From positions 1 to 64,000 of the forward strand of contig JAFXMW010000080.1 of the NCBI GenBank assembly GCA_017530105.1: a DNA stretch of 64,000 nucleotides, written 5' to 3'. The notes beneath the pieces were generated by a model, which ran no database searches, was not told the origin of the DNA, and saw nothing but the letters and a program-made list of their open reading frames with translations. Positions 35,623 to 43,614 of this stretch are shown in pieces; the stretch's first letter is position 1, and the number at the start of each line of letters is the position of its first letter. Source of the DNA: Bacteroidales bacterium (GTDB taxonomy: Bacteria > Bacteroidota > Bacteroidia > Bacteroidales > P3). The translations under genes and the position numbers were made by a program.

Positions 35623-36501
35623 ATGTTTCACGTGAAACAAGTAGAATATAGTGTTGAAGCCACTTGCGGGCTACTTGAATTCCTGTCGCAGCAGATGCCC
35701 GACAGCAGCCGCACCAAGGTAAAGGAGTTGCTGGCCCACAGTGTGTGTGTGGACGGCAGGAGGGTGAGTCAATTCAATTACCCTCTCCAACCTGGCATGA
35801 AGGTGACAATAGAGAAGGTGGGGTACAAGGAAAGACTGAAACCGCGCGAGCTGGATATTGTGTTTGAGGATGAACATTTGTTTGTTGTCAACAAGCATGA
35901 GGGTCTGCTTTCATACAGCAAGAAGGGTACTGACATGACGGTAATAACCGTGTTGAACAGATATCTGTCGCTTACCCACCAAAGTTGCAATGCCCATATA
36001 GTGCACCGGTTGGACAGGGATACTTCGGGTTTGATGGTAGTGTCCAAGTCGAAGCAAGTGTCGCAGCGGTTTGAGGCCGACTGGAAGGGGTTGGTGAATG
36101 ACCGTGCCTATGTGGCAGTGGCGTGGGGGAAGATGGAACCGCGTGAGGGTACTATCCGTTCCTGGCTCACCGACGGGCAGTATTGTGTGCTGTCGTCGCC
36201 TACCGACAACGGTGGAAAACTGGCCGTGACCCATTACAAGGTGGTCAAGACCAGTAGGCGTTATTCTCTGCTGGAGTTGCGACTGGATACGGGCCGCCGC
36301 AATCAAATCAGGGTTCATTTGCGTGAAGAAAAACACCCTGTTGTCCATGACCCTATGTATGGGTATAAGGACGATGTGTCGCCAATAAACCGTTTGGCTC
36401 TCCATGCTTTCCGTTTAGGGTTTACACACCCCGTCACCGGCAAGCGGATGCAGTTCGAAACCCCTTATCCCGACTCGTTTCTGAAATTAATGGAACTTTA
36501 G
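35623..36501 (+). CDS. RluA family pseudouridine synthase
   Basis: A 292-residue enzyme that isomerises uridine to pseudouridine in rRNA or tRNA. The N-terminal part (about 10-70) looks like an S4 RNA-binding domain. The catalytic core has HRLDRDTSG at 128-136 with catalytic Asp131, VNKHEGLLSYSKKG at about 93-106, and the later RNQIRVHL motif. Target uridine is not predictable. Its first residues MFHVKQ are dictated by the parS palindrome, which overlaps the start codon; similar MFHVK N termini occur in origin-proximal genes of other bacteria. Confidence 0.93.
   Translation: MFHVKQVEYSVEATCGLLEFLSQQMPDSSRTKVKELLAHSVCVDGRRVSQFNYPLQPGMKVTIEKVGYKERLKPRELDIVFEDEHLFVVNKHEGLLSYSKKGTDMTVITVLNRYLSLTHQSCNAHIVHRLDRDTSGLMVVSKSKQVSQRFEADWKGLVNDRAYVAVAWGKMEPREGTIRSWLTDGQYCVLSSPTDNGGKLAVTHYKVVKTSRRYSLLELRLDTGRRNQIRVHLREEKHPVVHDPMYGYKDDVSPINRLALHAFRLGFTHPVTGKRMQFETPYPDSFLKLMEL
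35624..35639. promoter_or_regulatory. parS site (ParB binding)
   Basis: TGTTTCACGTGAAACA is a perfect 16-base palindrome equal to the bacterial parS consensus. ParB loads here and spreads to guide origin segregation. It overlaps the first codons of the pseudouridine synthase gene and lies 2 kb from the candidate origin. No parA or parB gene is in the window. Confidence 0.9.
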
Positions 36502-36552
36502 ACACAATAAAAATAATAATTGTACGTTAGTAGCAAAATAATTTATAATATA

Positions 36553-37245
36553 ATGATACGTATAAGGTTCTTAGCAGTGGCTATGGCATTGGTGTTGCAG
36601 ACGTTCACCGTCAGGGCTCAGTTTCTGCCCGGCGTTTCCAGCGACACCGATTCCGTGCGGTTGCCCAAATGGGAGCCTCATCTTTCGGTTACTACCGGCT
36701 TTATGGGTTCGTCATTTGGTGACAACCGTCTTTTCACCAGTGTCGCTCCGTCGATAGTTTATCGTCCCAGCGACAGGTGGACGCTATCGGCGGGATTTCG
36801 CATCACTTCCGACATGGGTCTCAACCCCAACTATTCTTTATCGGCTCCGGCCAAGGACTTGGCTCCTTACAAACGTAATGGCGGCACGGGGCTTGCCTCG
36901 GCTTATGCGGCTGGCTCTTACCGGGTGAGCGAGAACTTTTGGCTGGCGGCTGCAGTACACCATATCGGTGGCACTTATGCCCCGTTGTATGGTTTTGCCA
37001 ATGGCGAGGTGCTGGATGTTTCGGCCACGGCTATCTCGGCAGCTGCCGCTTTCCGGTTCAACAACGACAGTTTCCTACAGCTTTCTTTCACGGTGATGCG
37101 CGACCACTATGGCACCATGCCTTTCCTCTACCACGACATGTGGATGCACTGTGGAGGAGGTGCCTGGGGTTTGTATGCCTCGCCTTCGGACTATTACCGC
37201 ATGGCTTCACCGTTTTCACCCTATTATTACGGAGGACTATATTGA
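36553..37245 (+). CDS. Outer-membrane-like secreted protein of unknown function
   Basis: A 230-residue protein with a signal peptide (start at 36553, hydrophobic 5-17, cleavage after TVRAQ). The mature chain has repeated short strands of about ten residues with aromatic ends and Gly/Ser turns (HLSVTTGFMGSSFGDNRLFT, RWTLSAGFRIT, NFWLAAAVHHIGGTYAPLYG), typical of an 8-10-strand beta barrel. The end is rich in Tyr, Ser, Pro and Gly (YYRMASPFSPYYYGGLY) and lacks the usual terminal Phe. Function is unknown. It precedes the DUF4290 gene by 39 bases. Confidence 0.75.
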   Translation: MIRIRFLAVAMALVLQTFTVRAQFLPGVSSDTDSVRLPKWEPHLSVTTGFMGSSFGDNRLFTSVAPSIVYRPSDRWTLSAGFRITSDMGLNPNYSLSAPAKDLAPYKRNGGTGLASAYAAGSYRVSENFWLAAAVHHIGGTYAPLYGFANGEVLDVSATAISAAAAFRFNNDSFLQLSFTVMRDHYGTMPFLYHDMWMHCGGGAWGLYASPSDYYRMASPFSPYYYGGLY

Positions 37246-37284
37246 GTTTTTCGCCTTTTCCAATAACAAGACATTATTAACAAA

Positions 37285-37905
37285 ATGGAGTATAACACCC
37301 AACGAACAAAACTGAAGATAAACGATTACGGACGTAATATATACAAACTAATACAGTATACCAAAGCCGTTGAAGACCGTGACAGACGTACGCGGATGGC
37401 TGAAGCCATAGTAGACATTATGGCTCAGAACAGCCCCGACGACAAGGATGCCGAAGACTACAAACGCAAATTCTGGGTGCATCTGATGATTCTGGCCAAC
37501 TGGGAGCTGGACGTGGATATGCCTTACGAAATATCACCGCAGGAGACTGTGGAATTTGAGCCTAACACTTTGAGCTATCATCAAGAAGATTTCCACTACC
37601 GTCATTATGGTTCGATAATGGAGAAGATGATTCACAAGGTGGCGGAATATCCTGAAGGGGAGGAGCGTGAGGAGTTGATAGAGCTGATTGCCCACGCTAT
37701 GAAGCGCGACTACCTGTTGTGGAACAGCGACACTGTGGAGGACGAGGTTGTCCGCAAGCAGCTTGAGAACCTTTCGGAAGGGAAGCTCCAGTTGCCCGAC
37801 AGTTTCCAGTTCAAGGATTTCCGCGAATACCTGAAGGGCACCGATGAAGAACGCAGAGCCAACGGCACTCACAAGAAGAAAAAGAAGAAAAAGAAACAAA
37901 AATAG
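37285..37905 (+). CDS. DUF4290 family protein
   Basis: A 206-residue cytosolic protein matching DUF4290, a Bacteroidota family of unknown function: MEYNTQRTKLKINDYGRNI at the start, MVDI-like helix ADAIVDIMAQNSP and the RDYLLWNSDTVEDEVV region. A run of lysines closes the chain (from about residue 195), possibly binding nucleic acid or acidic partners. It lies 9 bases before murA and is probably co-transcribed with it; a DUF4290-murA pairing recurs in the phylum. Its role is unknown. Confidence 0.85.
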   Translation: MEYNTQRTKLKINDYGRNIYKLIQYTKAVEDRDRRTRMAEAIVDIMAQNSPDDKDAEDYKRKFWVHLMILANWELDVDMPYEISPQETVEFEPNTLSYHQEDFHYRHYGSIMEKMIHKVAEYPEGEEREELIELIAHAMKRDYLLWNSDTVEDEVVRKQLENLSEGKLQLPDSFQFKDFREYLKGTDEERRANGTHKKKKKKKKQK

Positions 37906-37914
37906 GAGTCAGGA

Positions 37915-39240
37915 ATGTCCTCATTCGAAATAACAGGTGGATACAAACTCCACGGCACCATCAATCCTCAGGGCGCGAAAAACGAGGCCTTGCAGGTGTT
38001 GTGTGCCACTCTGCTCACCAGCGATAAGGTTACGATAGACAATATTCCCGACATCCGCGATGTAAATAAGCTCATCGGCCTTCTTCAGCTGCTGGGTGTC
38101 AGTGTGCGCCGTCTCAACGACGACAGCACCCTCCTCACCGAAGGACGCAGTTATGAGTTCCAAGCCAATGCGGTGAACCTCGATGTGCTGGAGGGGGAGG
38201 AGTTTGCCCAGCAAGCCACTGCCCTGCGGGGCTCTATCATGATAGTGGGACCTCTGCTGTCGCGCTACGGACGGGCAATGGTTCCTCAACCCGGCGGCGA
38301 CAAGATTGGACGCCGTCGTCTCGACACCCACTTCCTTGGCATGGAAAAACTGGGTGCCATCGTCACTCAGCGAATGGGTGGCTATAAGGTGGAGGCCGAC
38401 AAGTTGAAAGGCTGCTATATGTTGCTCGACGAAGCCTCCGTTACCGGCACAGCCAATATCATCATGGCTTCTGTGCTGGCCGAAGGCACCACCACCATCA
38501 TGAATGCCGCCTGCGAGCCGTATGTCTACCAACTTTGCAAAATGCTCAATAGCATGGGGGCCAATATCGATGGGGTGGGGTCGAACCTCCTCACCATCCA
38601 TGGTGTCAAGGAACTTCATGGATGCCGTCACCGCCTGTTGCCCGACATGATTGAGGTGGGCTCCTTTATTGGCATGGCCGCCATGACGCAGAGCGACATC
38701 ACCATCCCCAACGTGGGCATGGAGCACCTCGGGCTTATCCCCAAAGTGTTCCGCCGTTTGGGCATAGAGGTGTGGCAGAAAGGTGACGACCTTTTTGTCC
38801 CGTCACAGGAGCATTATGAGATTGAGCGTTTCATGGACGGCTCTATCATGACCGTCTCCGATGCCCCGTGGCCTGGTTTCACCCCCGACCTCATCAGTAT
38901 TGCACTTGTCGTTGCCACACAGGCACGCGGCAGTGTCCTCATCCATCAGAAGATGTTCGAAAGCCGCCTGTTCTTTGTTGACAAACTGATCGACATGGGT
39001 GCCCAAATCATTCTGTGCGACCCCCACCGTGCCACTGTCATCGGTCTTGACCGTCAGCACCGCCTGCGGGGTGTGCGTATGTCCTCCCCCGACATCCGTG
39101 CCGGTGTGGCACTGCTCATCGCCGCTCTCTCGGCCGACGGCAAGAGCCGTATTGACAACATCGAACAGATAGACCGTGGCTATCAGCACATCGACCAAAG
39201 ATTGCGCCTTCTTGGTGCCCAAATTGAACGTATCGAATAA
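37915..39240 (+). CDS. murA: UDP-N-acetylglucosamine 1-carboxyvinyltransferase
   Basis: A 441-residue enzyme that transfers enolpyruvate from phosphoenolpyruvate to UDP-GlcNAc, the first committed step of peptidoglycan synthesis. Lys22 in GAKNEAL is the conserved active-site Lys. In the catalytic loop the usual PGGCAIG reads PGGDKIG, so the Cys that fosfomycin alkylates is Asp129. Such Cys-to-Asp enzymes stay active and resist fosfomycin. The rest (ATALRGSIMIVGPLL, DTHFLGMEKLGA, MAAMTQSDITIPNVG) is regular. It heads a group murA-phosphatase-purB-ABC exporter with gaps of 20, 6 and 61 bases. Confidence 0.97.
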   Translation: MSSFEITGGYKLHGTINPQGAKNEALQVLCATLLTSDKVTIDNIPDIRDVNKLIGLLQLLGVSVRRLNDDSTLLTEGRSYEFQANAVNLDVLEGEEFAQQATALRGSIMIVGPLLSRYGRAMVPQPGGDKIGRRRLDTHFLGMEKLGAIVTQRMGGYKVEADKLKGCYMLLDEASVTGTANIIMASVLAEGTTTIMNAACEPYVYQLCKMLNSMGANIDGVGSNLLTIHGVKELHGCRHRLLPDMIEVGSFIGMAAMTQSDITIPNVGMEHLGLIPKVFRRLGIEVWQKGDDLFVPSQEHYEIERFMDGSIMTVSDAPWPGFTPDLISIALVVATQARGSVLIHQKMFESRLFFVDKLIDMGAQIILCDPHRATVIGLDRQHRLRGVRMSSPDIRAGVALLIAALSADGKSRIDNIEQIDRGYQHIDQRLRLLGAQIERIE

Positions 39241-39260
39241 TAATAAAGCACCTAAATATT

Positions 39261-40040
39261 ATGTTTGATTTCTTGAAGCATAAACCAAAAAAAGCCATTC
39301 CCACTTTCGAACCCCTTGGCATCGACATTCATTGTCATCTCCTGCCGGGAGTGGATGATGGCTCCAAGAGTAATGAAGAAACCCTTGCATGTATGCAAGT
39401 AATGAACGATGCCGGTTTTAAAAGCGTCATCTGCACTCCCCATTACCAATATCCACGCTTCCCCAACGAAGAAACCGACATTCTCAACCGTTTCGACAGC
39501 CTTCGCATCGACCTTAACGGCGAGGGTTCCCCGGTCAAACCGCAACTCATTGGGGTGGCAGGTGAATACCGTGTCGACAGCGGCTTTGCCGACCGCATAC
39601 AAAAGAACCAGTTCCTCCTGGTTGGTAACCGTTTTCTCCTTGTTGAGTTTTCGCTCCACCAACAAGTCATTGGACTCGACCAAGTGATGTTCGACCTTCA
39701 GATGAAAAACCACGAGGTCATTCTTGCCCACCCCGAGCGCTACCCTTATTATAGCTCATCTTCTTCCAAACTCCAACGTCTTAAAGACATGGGTGTTTAT
39801 TTCCAGGTCAACATACTCTCGCTGATTGGCTTCTATGGCGATGGTTCGAAGCGCAAAGCCTACGAGATGATAGACAAAGGTTGGGTTGAGTTCCTTGGCA
39901 CCGACATGCACAACACCCTCTATGCCCAGGCTCTCATCGACGCCACCCACGACCGCAAAGTCATCAAACTCCTCGAAACCCACAAATTCCTCAACAGCGA
40001 GGTCACCAGTCCCCAGCCTTTCAAAACTAAAAACATATAA
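39261..40040 (+). CDS. CpsB/YwqE-type PHP-domain tyrosine phosphatase
   Basis: A 259-residue metal-dependent phosphatase of the PHP fold. The metal site has DIHCHLLPGVDDG near 20-32, then CTPHYQ, VAGEYRVD, LLVEFS, LAHPERY and LGTDMHN, matching the CpsB/CapC/YwqE pattern. The family dephosphorylates tyrosine kinases controlling capsule or exopolysaccharide export. No cognate BY-kinase is in the window, so the substrate is unknown. It sits between murA and purB and is probably co-transcribed with both. Confidence 0.92.
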   Translation: MFDFLKHKPKKAIPTFEPLGIDIHCHLLPGVDDGSKSNEETLACMQVMNDAGFKSVICTPHYQYPRFPNEETDILNRFDSLRIDLNGEGSPVKPQLIGVAGEYRVDSGFADRIQKNQFLLVGNRFLLVEFSLHQQVIGLDQVMFDLQMKNHEVILAHPERYPYYSSSSSKLQRLKDMGVYFQVNILSLIGFYGDGSKRKAYEMIDKGWVEFLGTDMHNTLYAQALIDATHDRKVIKLLETHKFLNSEVTSPQPFKTKNI

Positions 40041-40046
40041 TTAAAC

Positions 40047-41411
40047 ATGGACGCTCTCAATGCCATTTCCCCCATCGACGGCCGCTACCGTTCAAAGACC
40101 GAATCCCTTGCCGCCTACTTTTCCGAATCCGCCCTCATCCGCTATCGTGTCAGGGTTGAAATAGAGTATTTCATTGCCCTTGGCCAACTCCCCGAACTCC
40201 CCCTTCACGCTCTTTTCACCTCCCGTCCCGAGCTTGTTGAAAAGCTTCGCGACATTTATCGCAACTTCACCGATGCCGATGCCTTGCAGGTAAAGGAAAT
40301 AGAAAAAACCACCAATCACGATGTCAAAGCCGTCGAGTACTTCATCAAGCAGCGTTTCGATGAGCTTCAACTTCAGCCCTACAAAGAGTTTATCCATTTC
40401 GGTCTCACCTCGCAGGACATTAACAACACCTCCGTCCCTCTTTCCCTCAAGGAATGTCACGAGCGCGAACTCATGCCACGCTACCGCGAACTGCTCAACA
40501 CCCTCGAAGAGCGTGCCCGCCAATGGGCCGACATCCCCATGCTGGCCCACACCCATGGCCAACCCGCTTCCCCAACCACTCTTGGCAAGGAAATCATGGT
40601 CTTTGCCTATCGTCTGCGTCGCCAGTTAGACACACTCGATCAAATCCAGTTTTGTGCCAAGTTCGGTGGTGCCACCGGCAATTTCAATGCCCATTTGGCT
40701 GCCTATCCTTCCGTCGACTGGCTTTCCTTTGCCAACGGTTTTGTTGCCAACCATCTTGGTCTTGAGCGGCTGCAATACACCACACAGATTGAGAACTACG
40801 ACTTCCTTGCCGCCTATCTCGACAACTGCAAGCGCGTCAACACCATTCTCATCGACCTCTGCCGCGACATCTGGACCTACATCTCCATGGAGTATTTCAA
40901 ACAGCAAATCAAAGCCGGCGAAGTAGGCTCCTCGGCCATGCCCCACAAGGTCAATCCTATCGACTTCGAAAACGCTGAAGGCAATCTCGGTCTGGCCAAC
41001 GCCATCCTCGAGCACCTCAGCCGCAAGCTCCCCATCTCCCGTCTCCAGCGCGACCTCACCGACTCCACTGTCAGCCGCAACCTTGGCGTCCCCATCGCCC
41101 ATACTCTCATCTCCATTGCCTCCCTGCAGAAAGGCCTGGGCAAACTCCTCCTCAACCAGCAGGCTCTCTACAACGACCTCGAAAACAACTGGGCCGTCGT
41201 AGCCGAAGCTATCCAGACAATCCTGCGCTCAGTGGGCTACCCCAACCCCTACGAAGCCCTCAAACAACTCACCCGCACCAATCAGCACGTCACCGCGCAG
41301 ACCATCGCCGACTTTGTCGAAACCCTCGATGTCGACCCCGCCGTCAAAGAGCGCATACGTGCCATCACTCCGCACAACTACGTAGGCTACACGTTGAACA
41401 ACATAAACTAA
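40047..41411 (+). CDS. purB: Adenylosuccinate lyase
   Basis: A 454-residue member of the fumarase/aspartase superfamily. It cleaves SAICAR and adenylosuccinate, releasing fumarate, in purine synthesis. The superfamily signature SSAMPHKVNP is at 295-304 with the flexible Ser loop; THGQPASPTTLGKE carries the catalytic His region and NLGVPIAHTL the end of the active site. Length is close to the E. coli-type enzyme. It follows the phosphatase by six bases. Metabolically unrelated to its neighbours. Confidence 0.97.
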   Translation: MDALNAISPIDGRYRSKTESLAAYFSESALIRYRVRVEIEYFIALGQLPELPLHALFTSRPELVEKLRDIYRNFTDADALQVKEIEKTTNHDVKAVEYFIKQRFDELQLQPYKEFIHFGLTSQDINNTSVPLSLKECHERELMPRYRELLNTLEERARQWADIPMLAHTHGQPASPTTLGKEIMVFAYRLRRQLDTLDQIQFCAKFGGATGNFNAHLAAYPSVDWLSFANGFVANHLGLERLQYTTQIENYDFLAAYLDNCKRVNTILIDLCRDIWTYISMEYFKQQIKAGEVGSSAMPHKVNPIDFENAEGNLGLANAILEHLSRKLPISRLQRDLTDSTVSRNLGVPIAHTLISIASLQKGLGKLLLNQQALYNDLENNWAVVAEAIQTILRSVGYPNPYEALKQLTRTNQHVTAQTIADFVETLDVDPAVKERIRAITPHNYVGYTLNNIN

Positions 41412-41472
41412 AGGCTAAAGACCACAATTCCCAGCACTCTTTCAGCTTTTAGTTCTTACTCTCTGCTTTAAA

Positions 41473-43302
41473 ATGTCCTTCACCCTGCGCCATGCCCGAC
41501 CCTACACCGCCCGGTTGGTGGTTTATGGGTTGCTTGTGGTGCTGGCGGTGCTCTTCACCATGGCCACGGCACTTTCTGTGGCCGACTTCGTCAAAATCCT
41601 CTTCCCCCCCGACAGTGCTGCCGTCTCCATCCCCTCGGCCAATGCCAGCCTACTCTCCCAACTCCTCCAGCGGCTCTACACATGGCTTATCTCCTTCGGT
41701 CCGAAGCATGCCTTGGTCTACTTCTCCATCATCCTCATGATGCTCTACGCTTGCAAAAACATCTTCAACTACTTTTCCCTTGTCCAAATCTCCATAGTCC
41801 GTACCAATATGGTGCGCGACATTCGCGACAACCTTTTCCGCAAAGTGCTGCGGCTGCCCCTCTCTTACTATGGCACCAACCGCAAAGGCGACATCCTTGC
41901 CCGCTTTGCCGGTGACATCACCGAATATGACCAAAGCACCCTCGGCTCCCTCCAACAGCTCTTCTCAGCCATTGTCAGCCTTGTCCTCTACACTGCCATG
42001 CTCTTCTACATCAGTGTCCGCCTCTCGCTCTTTGTCCTTTGCATGTTCCCCATTGTCGCCTTTGTCATATCGGGCATCTCCCACCGGCTCCGCCGCGAGT
42101 CGTCGCAGCTTCAACGCCTCGGGGCCTTTCTTATGTCGCTCATGGAAGAAACTATTGTGGGGCTAAAAGTCATCAAAGCCTATACCGCCTTGGACTTCTC
42201 CAACCATCGCTTCCGCCAAGCCGATGAGCGTTATGCTCGTCTCCGCACCCGAGTGTTGCGGCGGGTCGACCTCTCCTCGCCCGTCAGCGATTTCCTCGGC
42301 AACTGTGTTGTCATCGGCATCCTCCTCTTCGGCTCCTCCATGGTCATTAAAGGCCAAACGGGTATCACTCCCGAACTTTTTGTCTCCTATATCATGATGT
42401 TTGTACTCATGATACCTCCTGCCAAGGAGCTCTCCACCGCCATTTCCCAGATGAAGAAAGGACGTGCCTGCACCGACCGCCTGCAGCAGTTCCTTGCCCA
42501 GCCCGAAACTCCTCCCGACCAACCCGATGCACAACCCTTCACCGGTCTGAAGAGCCAGATTGAAATCCGCAACCTTTCCTTCGCCTACCCTTCGCGTCTC
42601 GCCGACCGCCAAACCGAGCCGCTGCCTGTTCTGCGCAACATAGCTCTTACCATCCCTCACGGCGCCACTGTTGCATTGGTAGGCAGTTCCGGCTCCGGCA
42701 AATCCACTCTCGCCGACCTCCTCATGTGTTTTCACCAGCCTACGTCGGGCCAGATATTTTTCGACGGCATACCCATCAACGCCCTCACCACCACTTCCCT
42801 GCGTCAGCACATCGGTCTCGTCTCCCAAAACACATTCCTTTTCAACGACACCATCCGCAACAATATAGCCTATGGCTGCCCCAACGCCACCCTACAGCAG
42901 ATAACCCAGGCCGCGCGCACCGCCAACGCCCACGACTTCATCCTCCAACTGCCTCAAGGCTACGATACCCCCGTCGGCGACGGCGGCACCCTCCTCAGCG
43001 GTGGCCAGCGGCAGCGTATCAGCATCGCCCGCGCCGTCCTCACCCGTCCCGACATACTCATCTTCGACGAAGCTACCAGTGCCCTCGACACCGAGAGCGA
43101 AACCCTTGTGCAACAAGCTCTCGACACCCTCCTCTCGGGTCGCACCGCCCTCGTCATAGCCCACCGTCTATCCACCATTCGCTCCGCCGACCTCATAGTC
43201 GTCCTCGAGCATGGCCGTATTGTCGAAAGCGGTACCCACAACCAACTTCTTGCACTCAACGGGCGTTATAATCAACTTCTTCAGATGCAAGCTATTAGTT
43301 GA
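41473..43302 (+). CDS. ABC exporter, fused permease and ATPase (MsbA-like)
   Basis: A 609-residue half-transporter: six hydrophobic segments in the first ~320 residues, then an ATP-binding domain. Walker A GSSGSGKST is at 404-412, the signature LSGGQ at 508-512, Walker B with the D loop ILIFDEATSALD follows and the switch His is in AHRLST. It works as a homodimer, probably flipping lipid A, lipids or drugs across the inner membrane; MsbA-type lipid export is the usual role of such single-copy genes next to housekeeping genes in this phylum. It ends the murA group. Confidence 0.95.
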   Translation: MSFTLRHARPYTARLVVYGLLVVLAVLFTMATALSVADFVKILFPPDSAAVSIPSANASLLSQLLQRLYTWLISFGPKHALVYFSIILMMLYACKNIFNYFSLVQISIVRTNMVRDIRDNLFRKVLRLPLSYYGTNRKGDILARFAGDITEYDQSTLGSLQQLFSAIVSLVLYTAMLFYISVRLSLFVLCMFPIVAFVISGISHRLRRESSQLQRLGAFLMSLMEETIVGLKVIKAYTALDFSNHRFRQADERYARLRTRVLRRVDLSSPVSDFLGNCVVIGILLFGSSMVIKGQTGITPELFVSYIMMFVLMIPPAKELSTAISQMKKGRACTDRLQQFLAQPETPPDQPDAQPFTGLKSQIEIRNLSFAYPSRLADRQTEPLPVLRNIALTIPHGATVALVGSSGSGKSTLADLLMCFHQPTSGQIFFDGIPINALTTTSLRQHIGLVSQNTFLFNDTIRNNIAYGCPNATLQQITQAARTANAHDFILQLPQGYDTPVGDGGTLLSGGQRQRISIARAVLTRPDILIFDEATSALDTESETLVQQALDTLLSGRTALVIAHRLSTIRSADLIVVLEHGRIVESGTHNQLLALNGRYNQLLQMQAIS

Positions 43303-43571
43303 ATATCGCCCATTCCCCAGTTTTTTCCACCTTCGCTCCTTTCCCCTCAGTTCTCCCATATTTCTCCCATGTGGGATGGGAGAAATATGGGAGAACTGAG
43401 GGTTAAATAGTGGATAACGAGCGAATGTAGACTGAAATGACTTTTGCGTGGGTTGTTCAGTTGAATGATAACACCGATGGCCACGAGTTGTCCGAGGATT
43501 CATTATCGGCGTGTCCGTGATAATTTGTGTTAATAATTTCATGCGTCTGTGTGTAATCCAAGAATTATGTG
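43303..43571. other. Non-coding gap holding a palindromic repeat
   Basis: Between the ABC exporter and the next gene. It contains the family B repeat (43330-43426) and then about 150 bases in which I see no gene or clear motif before the promoter box at 43572. Confidence 0.6.
43330..43426. repeat. Palindromic repeat, family B, copy 1
   Basis: Perfect 27-base arms 43344-43370 and 43376-43402 around a 5-base loop, arms containing TTCTCCCATATTTCTCCCAT and its complement. An outer pair CTTCGCTC (from 43331) and GAGCGAA (43419-43425) brackets it. The copy at 61212-61309 has the same order. It follows the exporter stop codon and may end its transcript or be a non-autonomous mobile repeat. Confidence 0.85.
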
Positions 43572-43579
43572 TAAATTTG
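43572..43579 (+). promoter_or_regulatory. Promoter -7 box
   Basis: TAAATTTG, a TAnnTTTG match 36 bases before the GTG at 43615. It shows that translation of the cargo gene begins at or after that codon. Confidence 0.65.
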
Positions 43580-43614
43580 CATCGGCATTGTGTGCTTCTC
43601 GGTATGTCCGATAA

